Source: Citrobacter amalonaticus (lineage in GTDB: Bacteria; Pseudomonadota; Gammaproteobacteria; Enterobacterales; Enterobacteriaceae). From it: a stretch of DNA of 64,000 nucleotides. The notes below the pieces were generated by a model. The model made no database searches, had not been told where the DNA came from, and saw only the letters and a program-made list of their open reading frames with translations. The translations under genes were made by a program, and so were the position numbers. The stretch lies in contig NZ_PQMB01000001.1 in the NCBI RefSeq assembly GCF_002918555.1, forward strand, positions 620,087-684,086, given 5' to 3'. Below, in pieces: positions 40,238 to 48,133 of this stretch (position 1 is the first letter of the stretch; each line of letters opens with the position of its first letter).

Positions 40238-40887
40238 TGGATGCTAAACAACGTATTGCGCGCCGCGTGGCGCAGGAACTGCAAGATGGCGATGTCGTCA
40301 ACTTAGGAATTGGCCTGCCGACGATGGTCGCAAATTATCTGCCGGACGGTATTCACATCACGCTGCAATCTGAGAACGGCTTTCTGGGGCTGGGGCCGGT
40401 CACGACCGCGCATCCGGATCTGGTGAATGCCGGGGGCCAGCCCTGTGGAATTCTGCCCGGTGCGGCAATGTTCGACAGCGCCATGTCATTTGCGCTGATT
40501 CGCGGTGGTCATGTTGACGCCTGCGTTCTCGGCGGTCTACAGGTGGATGAACAGGCGAATCTCGCCAACTGGGTCGTTCCCGGCAAAATGGTGCCCGGCA
40601 TGGGAGGCGCAATGGATCTGGTCACCGGCGCGCGTAAAGTGATTATTGCGATGGAACATTGCGCGAAAGACGGCTCTGCGAAGATCCTGCGTCAGTGCAC
40701 CATGCCGCTGACCGCCCAACATGCCGTGCATATGCTGGTCACCGAGCTGGCTGTATTCCGCTTTATCGACGGAAAAATGTGGCTGACTGAAATCGCCGAA
40801 GGGTGTGATCCTGAAACCCTGCGGGCAAAAACGGAAGCGCACTTTGCGATTGCCGCCGATCTGGCGATCCTGCGGGGTGACGCATGA
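40237..40887 (+). CDS. atoA: Acetate CoA-transferase beta subunit AtoA
   Basis: 216 residues. The catalytic glutamate is E46 in LQSENGFLG, which forms the glutamyl-CoA thioester. Overlaps atoD by one base and atoE by four. Confidence 0.96.
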   Translation: MDAKQRIARRVAQELQDGDVVNLGIGLPTMVANYLPDGIHITLQSENGFLGLGPVTTAHPDLVNAGGQPCGILPGAAMFDSAMSFALIRGGHVDACVLGGLQVDEQANLANWVVPGKMVPGMGGAMDLVTGARKVIIAMEHCAKDGSAKILRQCTMPLTAQHAVHMLVTELAVFRFIDGKMWLTEIAEGCDPETLRAKTEAHFAIAADLAILRGDA

Positions 40888-42206
40888 TTGGTCGTATCTC
40901 ACGCTTTATGACGCGAGTTGTCAGCCGCTGGCTTCCCGACCCGCTGATCTTCGCAATGCTGTTGACCCTGCTGACGTTCGGTATCGCCCTTTGGCTGACG
41001 CCGCAAACGCCGGTGAGCATGGTGAAATTCTGGGGCGACGGCTTCTGGAACCTGCTGGCGTTTGGTATGCAGATGGCGCTGATCATCGTAACCGGCCATG
41101 CGTTAGCCAGTTCCGGGCCGGTGAAAAGCCTGCTGCGTACGGCGGCATCCGCCGCCAAAACCCCCGCTCAGGGCGTCATGCTGGTGACTTTTTTTGGTTC
41201 TGTCGCCTGCGTGATTAACTGGGGATTTGGTCTGGTGGTCGGGGCGATGTTTGCCCGTGAGGTGGCCCGGCGCGTGCCGGGTTCCGATTATCCGTTACTG
41301 ATTGCCTGCGCCTACATCGGGTTCCTGACCTGGGGCGGCGGTTTCTCCGGCTCAATGCCTTTGCTGGCGGCAACGCCTGGCAACCCGGTCGAACACGTAG
41401 CGGGGCTCATTCCTGTCGCGGATACCCTGTTCACCGGATTCAATATTTTCATCACGCTCGGCCTGATTGTGGTGATGCCGTTTATCACCCGGATGATGAC
41501 GCCAAAACCATCTGACGTTGTCAGCATCGATCCGAAACTGTTACTGGAAGAAGCTGATTTTCAGAAGAAACTGCCGCCAGATGCGCCGCCATCTGAAAAA
41601 CTGGAAGAGAGCCGCATTCTGGCGCTGATCATCGGTGCATTAGGGATTGCCTATCTGGGTATCTACTTCGCCGGGAAAGGTTTCAACATCACCATCAATA
41701 CCGTCAACCTGATGTTTATGATTGCCGGTCTGCTGCTGCATAAAACGCCGATGGCCTATATGCGCGCCGTCAGTGCTGCCGCACGCAGCACCGCCGGAAT
41801 TCTGGTGCAGTTCCCCTTCTACGCCGGGATCCAGCTGATGATGGAACACTCCGGACTCGGCGGTCTTATTACTGAATTCTTCATCAACGTCGCCAACAAA
41901 GACACCTTCCCGCTGATGACCTTCTTCAGCTCTGCGCTGATTAACTTTGCCGTGCCATCCGGTGGCGGACACTGGGTTATCCAGGGACCGTTCGTCATGC
42001 CTGCCGCTCAGGCGCTGGGGGCGGACCTCGGCAAGTCGGTGATGGCCATCGCTTACGGCGAGCAGTGGATGAACATGGCGCAACCGTTCTGGGCGCTACC
42101 CGCGCTGGCCATCGCCGGTCTCGGAGTACGCGACATTATGGGCTACTGCATCACCGCCCTGCTCTTCTCCGGGATCATTTTTGTCATTGGTCTGACCTTG
42201 TTCTGA
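40884..42206 (+). CDS. atoE: Short-chain fatty acid transporter AtoE
   Basis: 440 residues with about ten to twelve membrane helices, of the AtoE short-chain fatty acid uptake family. Its place inside the operon, between the CoA-transferase and thiolase genes, supports entry of butyrate or acetoacetate. Confidence 0.95.
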   Translation: MIGRISRFMTRVVSRWLPDPLIFAMLLTLLTFGIALWLTPQTPVSMVKFWGDGFWNLLAFGMQMALIIVTGHALASSGPVKSLLRTAASAAKTPAQGVMLVTFFGSVACVINWGFGLVVGAMFAREVARRVPGSDYPLLIACAYIGFLTWGGGFSGSMPLLAATPGNPVEHVAGLIPVADTLFTGFNIFITLGLIVVMPFITRMMTPKPSDVVSIDPKLLLEEADFQKKLPPDAPPSEKLEESRILALIIGALGIAYLGIYFAGKGFNITINTVNLMFMIAGLLLHKTPMAYMRAVSAAARSTAGILVQFPFYAGIQLMMEHSGLGGLITEFFINVANKDTFPLMTFFSSALINFAVPSGGGHWVIQGPFVMPAAQALGADLGKSVMAIAYGEQWMNMAQPFWALPALAIAGLGVRDIMGYCITALLFSGIIFVIGLTLF

Positions 42207-42237
42207 CGACAATCCCCTCACTTTTAAGGAACAGAAG

Positions 42238-43422
42238 ATGAAAAACTGTGTCATCGTCAGTGCGGCACGTACCGCAATCGGCAGCTTTAACGGCGCACTG
42301 GCCTCCACCAGCGCTATTGACCTCGGCGCAATCGTCATTAAGGCGGCACTTGAACGTGCGCAGCTTGACCCCCGGCGCGTGGATGAAGCGATTATGGGCA
42401 ATGTGCTGCAGGCGGGGCTGGGACAAAACCCGGCCCGTCAGGCACTGCTCAAAAGCGGCCTCGCCGAAACGGTTTGCGGTTTTACCGTCAACAAAGTATG
42501 CGGCTCCGGCCTGAAAAGCGTGGCGCTTGCCGCACAGGCGATTCAGGCCGGACAGGCGCAGGCGCTTGTTGCAGGCGGGATGGAAAATATGAGTCAGGCA
42601 CCGTATTTGCTCGATGCCAAAGCCCGCTGGGGCTATCGCCTCGGTGACGGGCAATTGTCAGACGTTATTCTGCGCGATGGTCTTCTGTGCGCGACTCACG
42701 GCTATCATATGGGCATTACCGCAGAAAACGTGGCCCGGGAATACGGCATCAGCCGGGAGATGCAGGATGAACTGGCCCTGCTTTCACAGCGTAAAGCCGT
42801 TGCCGCAATAGAGTCTGGCGCATTCCAGGCTGAAATTGTGCCGGTCAGCGTCACATCCCGCAAAAAAACCGTTATTTTCGAGCGCGACGAGTTCCCTAAG
42901 GCCGACTCCACCGCAGAAGGTCTTGCCGCATTGCGTCCGGCCTTCGATAAAGCGGGCACGGTGACGGCAGGTAATGCCTCAGGGATCAACGACGGTGCAG
43001 CGGCATTAGTGATAATGGAAGAATCTGCCGCACTGGCGGCAGGGCTAAAACCGCTTGCGCGTATCAAAGCGTATGCCAGCGGCGGCGTCGCCCCGGCGTT
43101 GATGGGCATGGGGCCGGTTCCCGCCACGCAGAAGGCACTGCAGCTGAGCGGCTTACAGCTTTCTGATATCGATCTGATCGAAGCCAACGAAGCGTTTGCC
43201 GCACAGTTCCTTGCCGTCGGTAAGACGCTCGGTTTTGATCCGCAGAAGGTGAACGTGAACGGCGGGGCTATCGCGCTCGGACACCCTATCGGCGCCAGCG
43301 GCGCGCGCATTCTGGTGACATTGCTGCACGCCCTCTCCGCACGTGATAAAACGCTCGGACTGGCCACACTATGCATCGGCGGCGGTCAGGGCATTGCGAT
43401 GATAGTGGAACGAATGAATTAA
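42238..43422 (+). CDS. atoB: Acetyl-CoA acetyltransferase AtoB
   Basis: 394 residues. Thiolase with active-site C88 (NKVCGSGL), histidine in [10 protein letters not shown] and the second cysteine in LCIGGGQG. It splits acetoacetyl-CoA into two acetyl-CoA, completing the pathway. AAGGA precedes the ATG. Last gene of the operon. Confidence 0.97.
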   Translation: MKNCVIVSAARTAIGSFNGALASTSAIDLGAIVIKAALERAQLDPRRVDEAIMGNVLQAGLGQNPARQALLKSGLAETVCGFTVNKVCGSGLKSVALAAQAIQAGQAQALVAGGMENMSQAPYLLDAKARWGYRLGDGQLSDVILRDGLLCATHGYHMGITAENVAREYGISREMQDELALLSQRKAVAAIESGAFQAEIVPVSVTSRKKTVIFERDEFPKADSTAEGLAALRPAFDKAGTVTAGNASGINDGAAALVIMEESAALAAGLKPLARIKAYASGGVAPALMGMGPVPATQKALQLSGLQLSDIDLIEANEAFAAQFLAVGKTLGFDPQKVNVNGGAIALGHPIGASGARILVTLLHALSARDKTLGLATLCIGGGQGIAMIVERMN

Positions 43423-43453
43423 ACTCTGCGGTCCCTTCGGTTAGACACAAAGT

Positions 43454-43543
43454 CATTCAGGATGCATCTGTCGGGTAAGAATGGCGAGTCTCAGGGATGA
43501 GACGAGTCATTCACCAACCAGCACAGAGGCTGCCTGAAGAATG
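43454..43543. repeat. Nested palindromic element after atoB
   Basis: Outer arms TTCAGGATGCATCTGT and ACAGAGGCTGCCTGAA are imperfect complements (12 of 16); inner arms GAATGGCGAGTCTC and GAGACGAGTCATTC also pair. It abuts the ERIC-like element at 43549. Family not recognised. Confidence 0.5.
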
Positions 43544-43548
43544 AAGTG

Positions 43549-43690
43549 TATACTCGCCATACTTCAGGTTGCTGCTGCGCTGGCTTTGTTACCCGGCCTG
43601 TCCCCGGGCCTCGCCCCTTCGGGGCCAGCGCAGGCGCTGTTCAAAACGACGATGCCGTTTTGTCCCGCAACTCGAATTATTTAGAGTATA
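43549..43690 (-). repeat. ERIC-like element, copy A (variant core)
   Basis: 142 bases running from TATACTCGCCATACTTCAGG to CGAATTATTTAGAGTATA. The ends are those of ERIC sequences, but the core (CCCGGCC, GGGGCCAGCGC, CAAAACGACGATGCCGTTTTG) differs from the ERIC consensus. It is nearly the reverse complement of copy C at 47797. Confidence 0.75.
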
Positions 43691-43726
43691 TATGTCATAA
43701 TAAACAAAACCGACCGGGGGACCTTA

Positions 43727-44482
43727 ATGAACATTATCGAACAACTTCAGTTATTGGTAAAAACAGGTTCGCATACCGAACAAACTATTAGCCGTTACAT
43801 TCTTGCTACATTATCGGCTGCGGAAAAACTGACGTCGACGGCAATTTCAAAAAAGGCCCATACCAGCCAACCTTCTATCGTCCGTTTTGCTCAGGCTCTC
43901 GGTTATACCGGATTTACGTCATTTAAATATGATCTCATTAAATGTTTGCGTAGTCAGCCTGAAGTACTGCTTCCGGCTCAGGCGAGTAAAAACAACGCTA
44001 TTCCTGGCGAGTTTATTAATAATAATAATCCTGCGGCACTCAATACATTTTTTGAAATTATTAATTCCAGCCGTCATCTTTATTTCTGTCATCCACGGGA
44101 ACTGAGTTCTTTACTCAGCGAGATCATTCAGGATTATAGTGATATTGGTAAGGTTTGTATTCCCGTGGAGTATAAAAACGCCCATTTGCTGCTGGCAAAT
44201 AGCCTGACAGATTGTGATTCGGTGATCCTGCTGCCGGGACTCAAAGAGGAGCCGGATAATCAGCTGATTACATTGATTCGCGAGCACGAAGCGGCTTCGC
44301 TGGCTGTCGCCTGTCATCAAAGCGGAACGTCACTGGCCGATGTGACGCTGTACACCCCGCAGTCCAGCGCCAGTCCACTTAGCTTCGCCGCACTGAAAGT
44401 GTCATTACACACGCTTTTTTTCCATGCGCTGCAATACTGCTACCTGAATATGAATAATGAAAAAACGTCCCATAAGCGATGA
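43727..44482 (+). CDS. RpiR/MurR-family transcriptional regulator
   Basis: 251 residues. The N-terminal 75 residues form the RpiR helix-turn-helix (LTSTAISKKAHTSQPSIVRF then ALGYTGFTSFKYDL). The rest should be a SIS-type sugar-phosphate sensor, but the SIS motifs are weak (DSVILLPGL near 165-173), so the ligand pocket is diverged. It is convergent with the PTS/oxidoreductase operon and is the obvious candidate regulator. Lower GC than atoB suggests acquired DNA. Confidence 0.8.
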   Translation: MNIIEQLQLLVKTGSHTEQTISRYILATLSAAEKLTSTAISKKAHTSQPSIVRFAQALGYTGFTSFKYDLIKCLRSQPEVLLPAQASKNNAIPGEFINNNNPAALNTFFEIINSSRHLYFCHPRELSSLLSEIIQDYSDIGKVCIPVEYKNAHLLLANSLTDCDSVILLPGLKEEPDNQLITLIREHEAASLAVACHQSGTSLADVTLYTPQSSASPLSFAALKVSLHTLFFHALQYCYLNMNNEKTSHKR

Positions 44483-44559
44483 TAATTGGCCAGGGTCAGG
44501 GGGAATATAAAACCCGGCCTTAATCAGAGAAGTTAACGTCAAAAAATGCTTATGAGACG

Positions 44560-44690
44560 TATACCCAATGGATTTCGGGTTGCATCAAGGCGGCAACGCA
44601 GCGAGTCTCCCGGAGCGTACATGAGTGCGTGACTGGGATGGGCCGGGTAACAAAACCAACGCATCTGCAACCTAAAGTATGACGAGTATA
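44560..44690 (+). repeat. ERIC element, copy B
   Basis: 131 bases from TATACCCAATGGATTTCGGG to AAGTATGACGAGTATA. The centre contains GCGAGTCTCCCGGAGCGTAC and GTGCGTGACTGGGATG, recognisable as the conserved ERIC core (the two ERIC-PCR primer regions). It lies between the convergent rpiR-type and oxidoreductase genes. Confidence 0.85.
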
Positions 44691-44700
44691 AAAATTAAAT

Positions 44701-45720
44701 TTATTGCAGATGAATAACCGTTCCTGTTGATAACGAGTGATGCACCGCTTCACAAATTAATGTGGCCTGCAACCCGTCATCTGCGGTTGCCAGATAAGGT
44801 GTATCAAATAATATATGCTCTACAAAATCATGGATTGGCTGAATACCGTATCCACTGGCCCTGTTATTAACGTAATTTATAAAGTTATAATTTGGCGTTG
44901 CACTACGTTGTGGCGTAAACATTTCATAGCCGCGCAGCTGCGCATCGGCACGATAATAATTATTCTCGGTGATCACAAAACTACGGCCATCATTCGCTTT
45001 GGGAAAGGAAGGGGGTAAACACCATCCCACTTCAACGGTCCACTGCGCCCCATTGTCAAACGTCACAAAGGACTGAATGGTGTCCCAGGTATCGATGCCT
45101 TCCGCAATCAGCTTCTTTTTTTGCCCAATCGCGTAGACGCTCACCGCATTGGCGCCGTTCATGTAATAGCGAATTAAATCAAAACAGTGTGTGCCAAGAA
45201 AATGGACGGGAGAGCTCTCATTCGCCCACGACAGCCAGTTTTTCGGCACGTCGATAATATCATCCATGCTCATATAGCCGCGCAGCACCTGACCGGTTTC
45301 GGGCTTCAACAGTTCATGATGGATATGCTGCGCCATCCCGTCCCAACGTTTATGGTAATCGACGCCAATTTTCACGCCCCACTCGTCGGCACAGCGGATA
45401 ATTTCCCGACATTCCGCGGACGTTGTCGCCATCGGTTTCTCAATCAGCACATGTTTACCCGCCTTGATTGACTCAATTGTGGCATCAAAGTGGAAAGGGT
45501 CCGGCGTGGCAATCGACACCAGATCGACCTCCGTGGCGGCAAACAATTCTGCGAGCGAGCCATAGCCGGGAACATCAAATTCAGCCGCGACCTTTTCGCG
45601 GATCTGCGGATTTATCTCGCAAAAACCCACCAGATTAACCAACGGGTTATAGTGATAGGCGTTAATGTGATGTTTGCCGTAAATACCAGCCCCAACTACG
45701 GCGGCATTGATTTTGTTCAT
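44701..45720 (-). CDS. Gfo/Idh/MocA family oxidoreductase
   Basis: 339 residues. Rossmann loop VVGAGIYG (8-15), family motif EKP at 94-96 and catalytic-type G-x-H-x-x-D (GTHCFD, H178 and D181). Members oxidise or reduce sugars, inositols and sugar phosphates with NAD(P). It follows the PTS genes by 11 bases and so probably acts on the phosphorylated product, taking the place of the SDR sorbitol-6-phosphate dehydrogenase of the srl operon. Substrate unknown. Confidence 0.88.
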   Translation of the reverse strand: MNKINAAVVGAGIYGKHHINAYHYNPLVNLVGFCEINPQIREKVAAEFDVPGYGSLAELFAATEVDLVSIATPDPFHFDATIESIKAGKHVLIEKPMATTSAECREIIRCADEWGVKIGVDYHKRWDGMAQHIHHELLKPETGQVLRGYMSMDDIIDVPKNWLSWANESSPVHFLGTHCFDLIRYYMNGANAVSVYAIGQKKKLIAEGIDTWDTIQSFVTFDNGAQWTVEVGWCLPPSFPKANDGRSFVITENNYYRADAQLRGYEMFTPQRSATPNYNFINYVNNRASGYGIQPIHDFVEHILFDTPYLATADDGLQATLICEAVHHSLSTGTVIHLQ

Positions 45721-45731
45721 GACACAATTCC

Positions 45732-46748
45732 TCAGTTAAACAAGCCAAAAGAGAACAGGTAGCCGATGGCAACCGCCAGCGGGGCGGTGATCATCCGTGA
45801 AAGCAGGAAAGAGGGAACCCCAAGCCGAATGGTTTTTTCTTTCGCCTCCTGCATGGAAAGCCCGACGGGAATAAAATCAGCGCCGACCTGTACGTTGATA
45901 GCGAACAGCGCCGGTAACGCCATCAGGGGCGAAACCACCCCGCTACCGATTAACGTCCCTACCAGCACGCCCACGACCTGTGCAATGGCTGCGCCGGGCG
46001 CCAGAATGGGAGAGATAAACGGCAGACCACAAATAATGGCAATCACAAACAGACCGGTTAACGATCCGGCAAGCGGTGACAGTGCATTCCCGGTCCACTG
46101 ACCAATCGCCGTTTCCTGAACCAGGGCTATCAGAACTGAGATAAAAGCCATAAACGGGATAACATTTTTAATACACAGCTCCACTGACTCACGCGCAGAG
46201 GAGTAAAGAAGGCTGACAAAGTTACCGATGCTCGTCGCGAAACGGGTCATCAACTCCAGCGCCGTATTGGCTACTGAACCGCGCGGATTTGCGTCTGCAC
46301 GAGGACTGGCCGCGGTCGGGGCGCTACCTGCGGGCAATGGCTCGACAAGATCAACAACGTCACCGGCATTAACCGACTGATTAATGGTTTCAATCAGCGA
46401 AAGTGAGTCGCTGCAGACATCCGAAATGTAGATATCCTCAGTGATGTACTTCGCCAGGGGCCCCATTGCCCCGGTAGGGAGCACGTTGATCGTCTTGATT
46501 CTTTTTTGCGGATAGATGCCACAGCGTAAGGACCCCCCGCAGTTGATCACCACGCAGAGAATTTTCTTGTCATCCGGCATTGCATCAAAGCCGTTAACAA
46601 CCGGCATCTCCAGCATTTCGCCCAGCTTTTTGGCAACCGGATCGATAGTTTTCCCGGTCAGAGACAGGATCACTTTGCTGGTATCACGAGATAAATACAT
46701 ATCGTCGCCAATACCTGAATGACCTTTTTTAATCAGTACCGTTTTCAT
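45732..46748 (-). CDS. PTS glucitol/sorbitol-family EIIBC component
   Basis: 338 residues, like SrlE. The EIIB part (about 1-110) has NCGGSLRCGIYPQKR with C70 and C76, one of which should be the phosphocysteine. After a Pro/Ala linker (140-160) comes a membrane half with ENIIC-type motifs (VIPFMAFISVLIALV, GLPFISPILAPGAAIAQV, ALPALFAINVQVGADFIPVG). It overlaps the EIIA gene by 20 bases, with AGGA inside that gene as its ribosome site. Confidence 0.88.
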   Translation of the reverse strand: MKTVLIKKGHSGIGDDMYLSRDTSKVILSLTGKTIDPVAKKLGEMLEMPVVNGFDAMPDDKKILCVVINCGGSLRCGIYPQKRIKTINVLPTGAMGPLAKYITEDIYISDVCSDSLSLIETINQSVNAGDVVDLVEPLPAGSAPTAASPRADANPRGSVANTALELMTRFATSIGNFVSLLYSSARESVELCIKNVIPFMAFISVLIALVQETAIGQWTGNALSPLAGSLTGLFVIAIICGLPFISPILAPGAAIAQVVGVLVGTLIGSGVVSPLMALPALFAINVQVGADFIPVGLSMQEAKEKTIRLGVPSFLLSRMITAPLAVAIGYLFSFGLFN

Positions 46749-47127
46749 TGGTTTTCCTCATTATTGTTAATGGGCCAATCAATTCATTAATCGCTGGGGA
46801 ACAATGACTCTTTACGTGTAATGATCCATAGGCTATTGGTTTTTCTGCCCCGTCAAATACCACCGTCATATGACCAAGCTCGCATAAATTTTGCCATGCG
46901 GCATCGCCCCAGCAGGTTATATTCCAGCGCTGGTTATTCATCTGTAATACATAGTCCGCTATTTTTTCTGGCGGGGCGGTATCACAGACAATATTCTTAA
47001 TAACCAGCACATAGTCGAGATAATCTTTCGGGGCCAGCTCGTTAAATGTTATCAACATGCCATTAAGCAGCCCCTCTTCCACTTTCCTTCCAGCCTTTAC
47101 AACGTCAGCCGAAAATAATACTTTCAT
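46729..47127 (-). CDS. PTS glucitol-family EIIA component, missing the usual histidine
   Basis: 132 residues, like SrlB: MLITFNELAPKDYLDY (24-39) and ELGHMTVVFDG (C-terminal third) align well. By my recollection the phosphorylated histidine of E. coli SrlB is residue 43 (FIHCHG); the aligned segment here reads LVIKNIVC, with Ile at 43 and no histidine in the first 70 residues. Either another histidine (ELGH or LHVKSH) serves, or the protein is not phosphorylated. Flanked by EIIC2 (9-base gap) and EIIBC. Confidence 0.8.
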   Translation of the reverse strand: MKVLFSADVVKAGRKVEEGLLNGMLITFNELAPKDYLDYVLVIKNIVCDTAPPEKIADYVLQMNNQRWNITCWGDAAWQNLCELGHMTVVFDGAEKPIAYGSLHVKSHCSPAINELIGPLTIMRKTNENGTD

Positions 47128-47136
47128 TGTTTTCCC

Positions 47137-47658
47137 TTATTGCTGATTAAGTTCGCGCTTCTCCAGTCTGGTGAAGATATATTCGGTTAGAAAACCACGG
47201 ATAAAGCCGAGTAAAATGCCAGCGGCGATATAGCGCAATGCCAGATCGGCAACGGGCAGGTCCAGTCGGGTAATCCCCGCCGCAACCCCCAGCCAGATAA
47301 ACAGCTCCGATGGCACAATGTGCGGAAACAACGAAGTCAGCGGATGTACAGTGCTGCCCAGCGCATCCTGGTACGCCGGCTTACAGCGTTCCGGTAAAAA
47401 TTTGCCCATTGTCAGCGCGCCAGGGCTACTGAGGAAGAACCAGGCAAAACTGGGTAAAATCCCATAGGTCAATATTTTGGATTTCCCCATCAGGGTTGCG
47501 ACTTTTTCCATTCGCTGTTGACCAATTAACTTCATAATGAAATTAACCGTCAGAATTAACGTTATCAGCATCGGAATGGTACTGACGATCATCCCGGAGA
47601 ATATCTTGCCCGCGCTCTGGAAAAGATGGATAAAGCCTTCCGCTATTTCAACTATCAT
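47137..47658 (-). CDS. PTS glucitol/sorbitol-family EIIC2 component
   Basis: 173 residues from MIVEIAEGFIH, chosen by likeness to the SrlA N-terminus and by GGGAG seven bases upstream; an upstream ATG at 47694 lacks support. Three to four membrane helices with the family motifs LSSPGALTMGKFLPE and SLFPHIVPSELF. First gene of the four-gene operon. Confidence 0.86.
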   Translation of the reverse strand: MIVEIAEGFIHLFQSAGKIFSGMIVSTIPMLITLILTVNFIMKLIGQQRMEKVATLMGKSKILTYGILPSFAWFFLSSPGALTMGKFLPERCKPAYQDALGSTVHPLTSLFPHIVPSELFIWLGVAAGITRLDLPVADLALRYIAAGILLGFIRGFLTEYIFTRLEKRELNQQ

Positions 47659-47796
47659 AGTTAACTCCCAACGCCGAGGTAAAAGTATATTCATCCATCA
47701 GAAAGGAACTGACAGATAAAGGCAGCCAACGCTTTTGTCTTTAACGCTTCAGGTCTTTTTTAAATAGTTTTCAGTTCTCCTGTTCGCAATGAGTCT

Positions 47797-47919
47797 TATA
47801 CTTTAAATAATTCGGGTTGCGGGACAAAACGGCATCGTCGTTTTGTACAGCGCTTGTGCTGGCCCCGAAGGCCGGGTAATAAAGCCAGTGCACCAGCAAC
47901 CTGAAGTATGACGAGTATA
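47797..47919 (+). repeat. ERIC-like element, copy C (variant core)
   Basis: 123 bases from TATACTTTAAATAATTCGGG to AAGTATGACGAGTATA. Its reverse complement matches copy A over most of its length, including CAAAACGACGATGCCGTTTTG and the GGGGCCAGC core; copy A has an extra stretch of roughly 15-20 bases. It sits upstream of the PTS operon. Confidence 0.75.
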
Positions 47920-48084
47920 TAAATTTGTTATCTTCCAGAGGCAAGTTAACGGTAAAAGACTGAACAAACAGTGAGCACCTTCACAAACTAATAATTATTC
48001 ATTAATTTGTGTATTTTTATACATGACATACATGGATACCCATAAATGCGTAGCAACAGAGCGTAAAATAAATCTTCAGGACGT
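47920..48084. other. Non-coding region between PTS cluster and gyrA terminator
   Basis: AT-rich, with no recognisable gene or strong motif. With 47659-47796, which holds the PTS promoter region, it completes the gap before gyrA. Confidence 0.4.
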
Positions 48085-48111
48085 AAAAAAGGGAGGCTAA
48101 GCCTCCCTTTT
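48085..48111 (-). terminator. gyrA terminator
   Basis: GGGAGGC (48091-48097), TAA, GCCTCCC (48101-48107), with A and T tracts on the two sides; it follows the gyrA stop by about 25 bases. Confidence 0.9.
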
Positions 48112-48133
48112 GTGCAGTATTTACAGCAGAAAA

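Noticed and set aside
43423..48084. CRISPR array or direct-repeat system in the repeat-rich island
   Set aside because: The repeats are few, about 120-140 bases, palindromic and differently oriented, which fits ERIC-type elements and not CRISPR.
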